From Anseranas semipalmata (Eukaryota; Chordata; Aves; Anseriformes; Anseranatidae): a DNA stretch of 64,000 bases. Location of the stretch: NCBI GenBank assembly GCA_013399115.1, contig VXAA01000852.1, positions 1 through 64,000 on the forward strand, written 5' to 3'. Both the position numbers and the translations under genes were made by a program. This document shows positions 1 through 10,884 of the stretch, piece by piece (position 1 is the first letter of the stretch; every line of letters begins with the position of its first letter). The notes beneath the pieces were generated by a model. It was given only the letters and a program-made list of their open reading frames with translations. It had not been told where the DNA came from and ran no database searches.

Positions 1-57
1 GTCGCGCCTCCCTCCTTCGACGGCACGACGATGCGGCTGGTGGTGGAGCACCGCTGA
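1..57 (+). CDS. Possible C-terminal end of a plus-strand gene (C4orf54-like by synteny)
   Basis: Frame 1 from the first base reads VAPPSFDGTTMRLVVEHR and then TGA at 55-57. The stretch is GC-rich, and a good splice donor (GCG|GTGAGT, exon end about base 65) follows the stop within ten bases. A 3'UTR intron this close to the stop would not be expected to trigger nonsense-mediated decay. In human, C4orf54 lies beyond the 3' end of MTTP, tail-to-tail with it, so its ortholog would be expected exactly here on this strand. I cannot match the residues to C4orf54 from memory, so the identity rests on position only. The alternative is a noncoding first exon in a CpG island with a chance short reading frame. 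Confidence 0.35.
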   Translation, partial: VAPPSFDGTTMRLVVEHR

Positions 58-340
58 GGCGGCGGTGAGTGGGGGGCAGCGGGCGGTGCGGGCCCCCCGG
101 CGCTTGCTCCCTCCTCTCCGCCCCGCGAGGAGGTTTCCCCCCGTAACGCGAGCGGGAGTTCCGCGTGTCCGGCGAATTGCGGGGGGAGGCGCCCGTCGGT
201 TTTCGTCCCGGTGGCTGTCGCGTCGCATCGGGGCTCCGGGATGCAGCGAAGCTGCGCGATCGTGGCACGGCTGCAGAAAGCAGCCGGGTTTCACCGCTTA
301 CCTGCGGGCTTTGAGCAGCACGAGTGAAACGCCGTCCCTC
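1..340. other. GC- and CpG-rich left edge (CpG island remnant or edge)
   Basis: The first 340 bases are visibly richer in G+C and CpG than the following 40 kb, with several runs such as gcggcggtgag and cgtcgcatcgggg. This fits a CpG island or a GC-rich terminal coding exon, mostly lying left of the window. It fades into AT-rich, pyrimidine-rich sequence at about 350-500. Confidence 0.6.
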
Positions 341-1647
341 CCAGGTCCCGTTTTTTTTTAGCGGAACGAAAGCTAGAGCCTTCCTTGAGCTTTCCTATTT
401 TTCCTCTCCTGTACTTCATCCCGTGCTGCACACCACCTCTTCCTTCCTTCCTTGCTTCCTTTTTTTTTTTATTTTCCTCTTTTTCCACATCTTCATTCAC
501 AAACTGTATTACCGCATCAGGGACTCATCTGTCCTGGTCTTTGTCACCTGCTGGCTTTTGGCAACATAGTTCTTGCCTGGGTTTTCCTGCCGCCCTTCTT
601 CTTTCCATATGGCGAAAAAAAAGCGATGCTGATTTTCAGTTGTAACAGGATGTCCAACCTACGTTGCTAAGGCAAAAATGTCAGCTTACACCGACACATG
701 CTGTACGTAGGCTTTAGTTATGCTGATGCCTTCACGGCCTATTTAGGAAAGCAGCAGTCCAGTTTTAGCGGGGAATTAAAGAACTAGAAGGGCTCCAGGC
801 TTTCATGTAGTGAATCAGTCTGGGATTGGGTGTAAGCATGAGCTTGCCCTTAAATCCAAGCTGCCTAACAAACATTTAAATGGTGCTCAGCTTTGAAACC
901 GATAGAAGCGATGTGTGAGACTGATGACTCTTCTCGTTTGGGATGCTTCCCTGAGCCAGCATTTAAGTTTTAATTCTACCCATCCTTAAGCACATGGTTA
1001 TGGGTTCTTTCTCCTTTGCTTACATGCACCATGCTGGATGCTGCAGTTGTCTTTCAGGCCAGCACGTAAAGCTCTGAAGTCTTACATTTCCCAGCTTTTT
1101 ATTGTTACTGGTATTATTGAAATAAGTAAGCTGCTTATCCCAGACTGGTCACTGAATACTTGAACATTCTTGGACTTACGTTGGCAAATGTGAGCCTTCA
1201 TTACATCCCAGTTTCTGTATCACGTTTCCGCTTGGTATGATGTAACCAGAATTTCCCACGTGTTCAGCCCATTTTCTCACGGGTTTTTCAGGAGGGGACT
1301 GTAAATCCCGAGTCGATTGCTTTGTCCTCATTTGACGTACGTGCGTAGGGTTCCCCAGGACCAGCCTGTGGGGAATGGCAGGGAATTAAGGGAGTGCACC
1401 TTCCACGCCCCAAGCATTGGGATTGACTCTGCTGAGTACATAAGGCTGCCTGACCACTCTGTTTAAAAAGTGGGGATGCTCTTGTTTCATTCTTGGCAGT
1501 AGCTTAGGAAATTAGTAGCACGAATACTGCGACAACGAAGGAGATGCTGTGCACTTCTCTGGTGTAGTAAGGATTGCTTAAATGTTTGTGGCAGCTCTCG
1601 AAGAATTGGCCTTTTATTAATGATGCTTTTTTTTTTTCCCCCTACAG

Positions 1648-2510
1648 GGATAAGGAAGAAGGATCACCCTCCTTTAATCTGAGATATGCTTGGTAACTCT
1701 AAGCATTCATCCTAAAACTTTCTTCTACAGTTTTCTCATTTTTTGCTTCATACAAAACAAGTGTGCAAGTTTCCTGTTTTCTCCTAAATACCCCCATTTC
1801 CGGAGTATGCATAAATTTAATTATGCAAGCAATGCCAAATCACTGCATTATTTTCTGCAAAGTTGTTTTTATATGGAAGCCAATCTGCAGACTTTGTATG
1901 TCGCCTCTGTGCTCGAGGCTGGCGGTAGTGGTGCCGCTACCGCTGTTTGTAAAACGGAGCGTGTAAATGTAGCTGTGTTTAGGTTTGGATCGAAACACAG
2001 CTTCCTCCAGGTCCCTGGCGTGGGTTGGGATTAGCCAATGCAGCCATACAGCTCTGTAAAAAAAAATAAGACCCTCAACTCTCTCCCCCTGCGGTAAATG
2101 AGGGTCTTCCCTATAGGTTTCGGTGCCAACCCGAGGTCAGATTTCTGTTTTGTACTCTATAGTTATGCACTTTGAATTGCAAACAGAGAGATCTGTAGTG
2201 TTTAGGTCATCTGTAGTGTTTATTTTTTGGCGTGGTTCAAAAGAGATTGTGTAAATATCAGAAAAGATGTTTGATTGCTTTCATTTTTCATTTGCTCCTT
2301 TGTACTGTGTTGAACATCACAAGTTGCCTTAATTATCGCAGTGTTGAAATACTGGAAAGCCAGAAATTGAACGTAATACTTTTAGACCCCAGTTCTAAAG
2401 GAGAAGACAGCATTCGTTTTTCTTTAAGACTGCAGTCTTTTCTGCAAAAAAAAAATGATGATTTTGCTGCCAGCAACTTGTCTCAATAAAAAAAAAATTA
2501 TTAGCATGAG
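1648..2510 (+). other. Candidate terminal 3'UTR exon of the left-edge gene
   Basis: A strong polypyrimidine tract and acceptor (a T run, CCCCCTACAG) ends at 1647. About 840 bases downstream an AATAAA sits at 2485-2490, followed by an A run. Joining the donor near 65 to this acceptor would give a spliced 3'UTR. The interval contains a 10-bp stem-loop (2068-2077 with 2099-2108) and a 14-bp direct repeat (2191-2204, 2209-2222). No open frame in it looks like protein. Without transcript evidence this is a plausible model only. Confidence 0.25.
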
Positions 2511-4278
2511 GGTGAAACTAAACTACATTAGCGTGTTTGTTGCCCAAAATTTCAGTTCAGTGAAGCACTTTGGGAAGGCCATAAATGTAAAATCAAGCCT
2601 AAGTTATTTAACGTGAAGCTTTCTTGAGGTTACAGGTTGAAAATTTAAAATATAAATGCAAATCCTAAAAGTCTGTACTTGAGGGTTTGCCGCTTGGAAG
2701 GTTTTCCTGCACCTGTTTCTAAATCATTCTCAAACGAACAGGAAGAAGAGAATTATTGCACCAGTTTTTAAAATGCAAATATATATTCCATCGCTGTTTT
2801 CTAATGCAGAATTCAGTTATTTTCACGGTCTTTCTGCATATGAAGCAAGTCTGTCTGATACACCTTCAGAGATTTGCTGTTATTTAGCCATTATTTAGCT
2901 GTTATTTTAGCTCATCTATTTCACCTGGCAAAGTACTGTTTCTACATTCAGTTTTCTCACTGATGGAAGTTGGATGTCTGAGTGTGGAGGCTTTACTGGG
3001 TAGGAGTTTTTACACATTTTCATTACTATTTTATAAACCTGACGATACATTTCTAAATTATTTTTTTAAGACCCAGTAGGCTGCCCTTTTTATTCTTTGA
3101 GGTGTCCACATCCAAATCAAAAGGGTTTCCATAGAGGATGTATAAGTAAGTCATTAAATAAGGTCTTTACATCTTGTTTTGTTGTTCAGATGAGGAAAAT
3201 GGCCAGACACAAATCCATTTGGGGAAGGAGTTGACTACTCAAAATATTTCCCATGTTTTTTAGTTTGCGTTCAGTGCCAAATTCCTACCATTCATTTAAA
3301 AATGAATTACATTGGCCAGTTTTGCAAAGCAGCCACAGCTTACTGCGGCTCCAGAATTGGAAGGTAGGGCAGGCCTTTCCCAGATACTTGTACAGCAAGG
3401 GGGAAAAATGTGTTGAAGTAATCAGAATGCAAAATTTCTGCTGCAATAATACCAAGGTTTCTGTAAACTTGTTTTAAGTCCATTTTTTTTCACACAGAGG
3501 AGAACAAAAAGCTGCTGCTGGGGAAGTTTCAGGGTTTTTTCTTCTTAAAGAAAACCCTAGGTTTTCACTTCTGTGTGTAACTTGCCAGATACAGAAAAAT
3601 CAGATCCGACTATCTTCATACGTGTGAGATTTGCTTTCAATGGAATTTATTTGCCCACAGGCACAAATTGAAATCGCCCTCAGGATGAAATGCTCTGCAA
3701 GTATACAGACAGTGATTTAACATGTAGCTTCTCATTTATCTTCCTCGTTGTGGAAATCCAATGAAAAAAAAATAATATCCTGATCCTTTTTAAGTGCTTG
3801 ACGCGCCCAGCTGGAGCGCGTAGCGTGTGAGCTTAACCCCCCTGCTCTTCAGCCGTATGGGTCGCAGTCACAAGCCTTCACTTTCTGCCGGGGTTCTGGC
3901 TGGATGCCTCTTAAAGAAAACGAATGCTGCTCCACTATTTTCGTGGCACAGTAACTCTGTACGCATTACGCATAGAGCATCAGCATTAAACTAAGCAGTA
4001 CTTCGGGCTGCGGGGCAGTGCAGGTACCCGAGTAGGTTGTCCACTGGCACAGCAACGTGTAGGGTGCGTACGCTGTAATGCTAGCATCTGTGTTTAAAAA
4101 ATACTTGCGTCCTGTCTTTTCCTGTATCGGTGCTCAGAGCGAAGTTTCAAATTGCGGTTTACAAGATACAGGTTTGCACACACAAACTCAGGGTTTACAG
4201 TTTCACCCGGTCTACTTGAAAGGAAAAAATGCCTAGAAAACAAGTGCCCAGGATTTCAACATTTGTTGGAGGAAAATT

Positions 4279-4312
4279 TTGTAGGTTTTTGTTTTTGTTT
4301 TTGTTTTGTTTT
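4279..4312 (+). repeat. (TTTTTG)n/(TTTTG)n simple repeat
   Basis: Tandem G-punctuated T runs, with unit gttttt shortening to gtttt. Possibly the decayed tail of an old retroposon. A similar (TTTTG)n lies at 5280-5304 and a short one at 46618-46634. Confidence 0.85.
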
Positions 4313-4592
4313 GAACTGCCTGTTTTGATGAGAGCAATGAAATGAGGCAATACCAACAGCTATTTATTTTCTCAGGGGAGATTTCTTCAGCGGAATGTGT
4401 CACTTCTAGTGTCAAACAACGCTTGCTCGGTGGTGTCTATCACTGAACAGACTCCACGTTTGCACAGAGGGCTTGGTTTTGCAAGGAGCTGAGCTTCCCA
4501 GACCCAGTCCAGCAAAGCCTGCACACGCACCCTAACTTCAGACACCCCAGGAGATTTAACCCTTGGTGAATGATTTAAAATGTATTTATGGG

Positions 4593-4593
<1 letters not shown>

Positions 4594-4624
<31 letters not shown>
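4594..4624 (+). repeat. (GT)n microsatellite
   Basis: About fifteen uninterrupted GT units followed by a T run. Likely length-polymorphic and with Z-DNA potential. Confidence 0.95.
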
Positions 4625-4626
<2 letters not shown>

Positions 4627-4757
4627 TTTTTTTCCTGTCTGCATTCAAAGATGCCTTTACTATCCAGTGTTGATGGCCAAAGTGTCATTCCTTATTCTCA
4701 TAAATTACCATTAACTTGTGACTACCCGAGGACACATACAGTACTTTAAAAATGCTT

Positions 4758-4852
4758 GTGTTTTTTCCCCCTTTTTCTGTGTTTTTTTTTTCTTTTTTCC
4801 CCCTTTTTCTTTTTTTTTCCTTTTTTCTTTCTGTTTTCGTTTTTCCCCCCTG
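4758..4852 (+). repeat. Long C/T-only (polypyrimidine) tract
   Basis: About 95 bases made almost wholly of C and T, with only a few interrupting G residues, arranged as T runs alternating with C runs. The partner strand is therefore a homopurine run. Such tracts can form triplex (H-DNA) structures and are prone to assembly and length error. Confidence 0.85.
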
Positions 4853-5273
4853 TTTAAGGGGGTGGGTTATCAGTGTAAAGATATCTAAAAGTGCGCATGT
4901 GAAGTAAGGATAGCGACTGTTAAGGGAATGTGGGTGGTATGTCTGATGGGAGAGCAGCGGGATATAAGGCAAACAGGAAAATGCCATGAAAGCGTTGCAT
5001 GGATAACGGGGGAGAAACAAAAAAAAAGCTATATAATTGGAGAAAAACGGACTCTTTGAGCTGCTTTCGACGTAGATGACACTGTGGGGAGCGCGCAGCC
5101 GAAGCCTGGAGCAGTCCCGCTGCCAAACGCCGTGAGGCTGGGATGCAAGGACAGCTGAGCAGCTCTGGGAATTGCACTAGCAGTGTGTTGCACGTCGGGG
5201 ACGCATCGGGATCGCCCGGGAACAGACTGGTTGAAAGGTTGTAGCGGAATGAGGAAGCATCTGTATTATGGGT

Positions 5274-5304
<31 letters not shown>

Positions 5305-6393
5305 GAATGTTACGGCAAATAAAATGTATTTTTCACTAAAAGACACGCTGCAAGTAAGCCTGCTTGGTCGTATCTTTGCGGAGTTCCCCTTGCTGTCGTG
5401 CAGAACACGTAACATCAGCGGTGTTACTCGCCTGAACGTGTAAATAGTAAAGAAGACAAGATTCCAGTGCAGAGCAAATGCAAAGCCCCACGCTCAGAGT
5501 CTCCCCGAGTTTGTCACGGTGTCTAAGTGTTTCTGTCCCAACCTCACTCTGTTTGCTCAACCCTTTCAGGACAAAGGGAAGCTGGGGGCATAGCTTCATT
5601 GGATTTTTATTTTTTTCCCAGATACACATTAAATTACAGGAGAACTGCACAGTTTCAATGTAGTAACTTTCACTGATATATCGTTTTGGACATCCAAGGA
5701 AATGTATCTTTGTTGTGATCTGTTGGGATAGAGCAGTTGGTAGGGTGAGTAGTTTTTTTCTGGTCATCCTCTTTGTTATTTTCATTGTTTAATATTGCAG
5801 TACGATCAAAAATAGGATCACCTCATTGATAGAGAGCAATATTGCCGGAATTATTGCTAGGAAAAGCCTTTTGCTGCTTTAATGGGTTGCTTTTACCCTT
5901 GCAGAGGTTGAGTAGCTTTCTGAAGTTAAGTCTAAATGCTTAAAAAAGCATGAGCCAAATACCAAAAGTTCACAAAATGGATTTGAAAATTTTAAGATTA
6001 GTTTTTCAGTTTAAAAGAATCCTTTCTCTTCTCAGTTTTCAGTATGTAAGAGGCAAATTATATCGTCCTTTATATATATAATATGTATTTTTATTGTATA
6101 TTTATATATATATAATCCTTTTAACCGCATGCCTGAGATACTTAAAGGAAAACAGATTCTCACCTCATTGTTTATCTGCAAGTAATACATTTTGAAGTAA
6201 GGCATCTGTGATGAATCTGCCATATCATTCCAAGGCGCAGTCTTCCTACCATGCCAAAAGCCCAAGTTTGATGATAAACCAGTGGTCTGGTGTTTGTAAT
6301 ATTCTTTGAAGTTTGTACCTTAGCCTTGCATTTAGGATAGATGTCATCAATGCCTTAACTGCTGATGTATAACTAATCATTCTTATCCGTATC

Positions 6394-6411
6394 TCTCCGT
6401 ATATACGGAGA
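6394..6411. repeat. 18-bp perfect palindrome
   Basis: TCTCCGTATATACGGAGA is identical to its own reverse complement, in otherwise AT-rich intergenic DNA. Could be a dimeric protein site or chance. Confidence 0.9.
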
Positions 6412-9400
6412 TATAAATCGACTGAATGAGAACAGATGTAGAAAGGAAGAATTGGGAAAAGAGGGGAGCGAACTGGGGAGAGCAGAGCCACGCAGCCTCA
6501 TCCCGGCAGGATCAGGCTGGGTCATCACGGGCTATCAAAGGGTGACCAAAAGAGAATCAAATTAACTGTGGGAGGAGAGCGGAGAGAAGGACCTTAGATC
6601 GCTTTGTTCAAACGAGAGGAGCCTGAAATCGCAAAGGGAACTGGGGCTGTCAACAGGGGAATTTGGGAGCTGCTGCTTTGCTTTTCGCTAAGAGTTGCTG
6701 GAGCCTGGAGCCTGGAGCCTAAAGATTCTGCAGCTCTGTGAGGAGCAATTCCCATCACCGCTAGTTTCGCATGATAGGTGAGTCTTCTAAGCTGAAACCT
6801 CTACTCAACAGAGGTCAAACATACATGTGTATAGAGAAATGAACTCTCACCTGTCCCTGAGGAGCCCAGTCTTGTGGCCAGTGTTCATCCACCAGCAGTG
6901 CTTTCTGAACAGTCTTCAAAACATCACTGGTAGGAATGATGAGACCAAAAGGTAGAAATACAGCACTTTTTGTCAGAAGCAGTGGGAACAATGCAAAAGG
7001 AGAAGCAGTTCCCTGATGTCAAATCTAACCAAGCTATCCAGGACAAAACAAAGCAATATGGTATGTTTGGGGGAAAAAAAAGAAAAGAACACACACACCT
7101 ATTTTGTAATTGCTGTCATCTTGGATTGTCACTATGGACAACAAGCAATTGGCTTGACAAACCCAAGCTGTATCCCTAGTCTATCCACCCGTTTTATTTT
7201 TGAGGTACCTATCGTCTAGTTACCAAATTAGAACCTGACGCTGCAAAATACTGCCTGCCAGCCCAGCACTGCGACTGCCCTGCTTTCCCTTGACCTCAGC
7301 TGGAGCAGGCACACATTTCAAGTTGAAAATGCAGTTAACAACCTTGCTCAATCAGGATTTCTGTTTATTTTGCTATTTTTAACAAATCCTCCTGTATGCT
7401 AAAGTACATGGACACTGCAGCGTGCCTTATGTGTGTTCTTGACTTCTAAAAATATCCATATTTAAGGACTTTTATTTCCTTCTGTTCTGTAGTCTCTGTG
7501 TAGCCAGACAAACTCAGCACCAGATGCCCTCAGTAAGCTGAAGCTGACTTCATCAGTATCGTATTCCTTGGAAATCTGGGCTAAGTATTTTACAAGTTCC
7601 TGAATGTGTGTTCAACTAGCAGTATTCAGCAAGGATTGATTCATTTTAATAAAGAAAATAATTAAAATTATGATCATGTTCCTCTAACGAAGGAAAAGGA
7701 AGACACTGCCAGCATGCCTGAAGGCTGTTCTGAGCTCGCACCGATTTACACCCAGGCATCTCTGGTCTGTGTCCATTTTTGGCAGGAAAGGGTGCATTTT
7801 ACCAGCAGTTGTTCATGCTCAAGTGATTTATGATTTACAAAAATCAAGACGTTTAGTCCTGGTATCCACTAACCATTGACTGCACCGATGGGTTAATTCA
7901 TAGTAATTCTCAAGGATTTAAGTACAAACCTAAACAGCATTGCATGATCTTCTCTGTATTTCTTCATCTGGCAAAGGAAAACGGGCTTCTCCGTTTATTT
8001 TGCTTACAGAGCTTTTTATTTAAACGTTTCACAGAGCCCTTAAATTATTATTTCATAGAAGACAGAAATGGAGCCTCTGTCTCAGAGGAGGTCTGCCTTC
8101 CAAACTATTGATCTTTATCTTCCAGTGTGCTCTGTGCATGAGATTACGTTTAGGAGTGGAGCAAGAAACTGAATCCTGAAATTTGAATACTTTTTGAAGA
8201 GTATATGAAAAACGCTCTTTAGAAATTATCAGTCCTTGAAAGCTCAAGGGAAAAGTTTCAAAATCTCTTTTTCAAATTGGTTGCTTTTTGGAATTATTAT
8301 TCCAATTCCTGAATTACCATTGTGTTGTTCTTTCAGTGGTTTTTGATTAGTAAGGATTGAGCATTTGTTCTTCATGTATACTTCAGCGTGGAATATTATT
8401 CAATTGCTACTACAGCTGATTATTTAAAAGTACATGTAATAGACATTATTAAAATGTATGTTACATATTTGCCATTAACCCTCCATGGGTTGATAAGCAT
8501 CCATAGTGTTTGCTTTGGTTGTAGCCCTAAGTGTGTTTTCTCTTCAAATGGGGGATTAAGCAATGTATTAATTTCACCTTATTTTTAGAGGATTGTCAGT
8601 TTTGTTGTTTCTGTAGCTATGGAGCCCACATAAGTAAGCCATTGCCTTCCATTACCCAGCTGTTGGACTAAGACCCTTCTGGCATCCCCATTATGTCCAG
8701 CTGTTAGGGTCAGATAACTTCAGACACAAGTGTATTGCTGCCGTACCAGGGGGTAGCCTTGAGGACATTTATCACTTCTGAAGGAGTAACATGGGCTCCG
8801 TTTGATTTAGCTTCAAGGGATGCTGTCAAAGCTGTGGAAGCCCCAGAATTACCCTTACAGGCTGGTTATCCCAGCTAAAAGAGCTCTTTTCAATAATGCA
8901 GATGGACATATGATCTTCCTCAAGAAGTTGTGCCGGGGCTTGATGAGTAAATAAAAAACACAAAGCACACAGATCTCCAGGAGACTTGACATGTCTATGT
9001 TAAACAGACCTGTGCGTGTTCACATGAAAAAAACAAACTTGGTGTAGTTGGCCAAATACTTGGCAATGGCCAGATTACCTTTCGTAATCAGAAAATACTT
9101 TATCTCTGCTAAGTGTCGACATGGAGGAGCAGCAGGTAGGTTGTACCTCTGGGCGCAGCCGGACGGACACCTCCAGCACGTGGCTCATCCTGCTCAGTCT
9201 CTACACCACCCTCTGCAGCTACCACCATCTCTTGAGTAGAGGGGAGGGAGCCCCAGACAAGTGGGCGTCCAACTTATGTTGTTGTGTCCTACGTGGTGGG
9301 GAATGAAATGGTTCCTCTTGCCCCCATCACCACCACCCTTCTGGCTATCCCAACCCCGAAGGTAACAGACAAAACCAAGACTGAAAACAAGACACTTTTT

Positions 9401-10653
9401 TCATACTGTATTTTTGCCTGTTTTATTTATGCTTTGACTGGAAGAAGTGTGTCAGCATCATCAGGAAAGACAACAAGCAAACTGTTTCATCCCGTTGATA
9501 GTTTGATTTCTGTGGATCGGGCACTTTGGGTCTTTTACAAAAAGAAAAGATTTGGGATTTTTTTTTTTTCATATTCTTGTAATACCTTTATCTCATGGCA
9601 ACCTATAAGCTTTTTGTTTTTTTGAAAAACAAATCTTCCTGCCTTTTTCTCTTCTTTTCTTTTTTTGTTACAAGCACTCACATACGTTGTCCTATAAAAA
9701 TTAAATCACATGGATCATGCCAGAGATCGGGTGAGCTGGGATGAGGTATATCTTTCTTAACCTGCAATGCCATTGTAAATGTAAAATGTTTTGTTTTTTT
9801 TTTTATACAGTTCTCATGAAGCCACTGCTTGAATGAGCAAAAAGGCACTAATGTAAGTCATTTTAATTGGATGACCGGTATGAGTAGTGATTACATGTTT
9901 GCATTCAAATATGAGCCTAACTTACCTAGAAAAAAAATTGTTCTGGCTCTGCACAGACTTTGCTAGACTGTGCATTCAGTGATTTCTTTCAAGACTTTTT
10001 CATTCATCATACTTCAGAATTGCCTTAGTGGATGCTTGTTTTTTGAAATGCACCTGCCTTGATTACACACAGCAACATAAATTTTCAGAAGGCAACCTTG
10101 AAGAGCAATTGGTGTTGGCTTAATTCTGCTCCTGGTGATAACTATAGAAATTATACCACTGATTTCAATTGGAATAGAATTAAGTCAACTGTAAGTACTT
10201 TTGGAAATGTTACCCCACATTTTTAATCAATTGTGTTTAACTATAGTAGTGAATACAAAAAAAAAAAAAGATAAATAATAATAACAAGCAAGTTCTGGCT
10301 GCTTAAAAAAAAGGAAAGATCCTTTTAAAATTATGTAAAATAAAACCTGCTCTTTTTGTAAACAGGCAGATCTGAGTAAGCAGGAATTCATGGTCCCATC
10401 TAGGTGTTAAGTGTACTTGAATATTTGAATGAGGATTGGTCACAGGCCTAAACACCTAAATACTTTAAAATACATTCATAAATAATCATTCTTTATACAT
10501 CATAATTTTTCTTACTGCATGTCAAAAACATGGACTTCTGTATACCCTAAGAAAGAAAAATGAGGGATTATTTTTGCTTTTGGCACAATAAAAGTAAAAA
10601 TAAAGAACTAGCACCACCCTTAAGGGAGTGCATGGTATACTAACAAATTGGTC

Positions 10654-10884
10654 TTTATTTGCCCTAGCTTTTTATTTTTTATTTTTTACAAAAGTCTTAA
10701 ATATAGGTTAATATGTAAACAATGTGCACGCATTGGGAGTCTGATCCTGGCCTGTTGAAATCAATGGCAAATTTCCCATTACCTGCAGTAGTGCAAGATC
10801 AAGCTCCAAGTTAGTACGGTACGTACAAGCCTAAGTCATTGAGGGAGCCATGGATTCAGGATAGCAAAAGCTCAGATGCCCATT
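10654..10884 (-). other. MTTP: MTTP 3' untranslated region (proximal part)
   Basis: Sequence following the MTTP stop codon on the minus strand. Clustered AATAAA hexamers read on the minus strand at 10654-10659, 10671-10676 and 10678-10683, giving candidate polyadenylation signals about 200-230 bases after the stop. Which one is used, or whether a more distal site is used, cannot be read from the sequence. Confidence 0.55.

Larger units (their letters stand above)
2511..10600. other. Intergenic region with no supported gene
   Basis: Eight kilobases of AT-rich DNA between the left-edge gene and the 3' end of MTTP. All open frames are short and none resembles a known family or has convincing splice signals. 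It holds a GT microsatellite, a long polypyrimidine tract, an AT-rich repeat at about 6070-6115, an 18-bp perfect palindrome at 6394-6411, and a triple GGAGCCT tandem near 6704-6722. If the MTTP 3'UTR uses a distal polyadenylation signal, its end could reach into the right part of this interval. Confidence 0.7.

Noticed and set aside
65..361. 98-codon plus-strand open frame at the left edge
   Set aside because: It starts inside the inferred splice donor, uses a non-ATG start, and its Arg/Pro-rich composition is just GC-rich DNA read in frame.
4685..5020. 111-codon Lys/Glu-rich minus-strand frame
   Set aside because: Its charged segment is the translation of the polypyrimidine tract.
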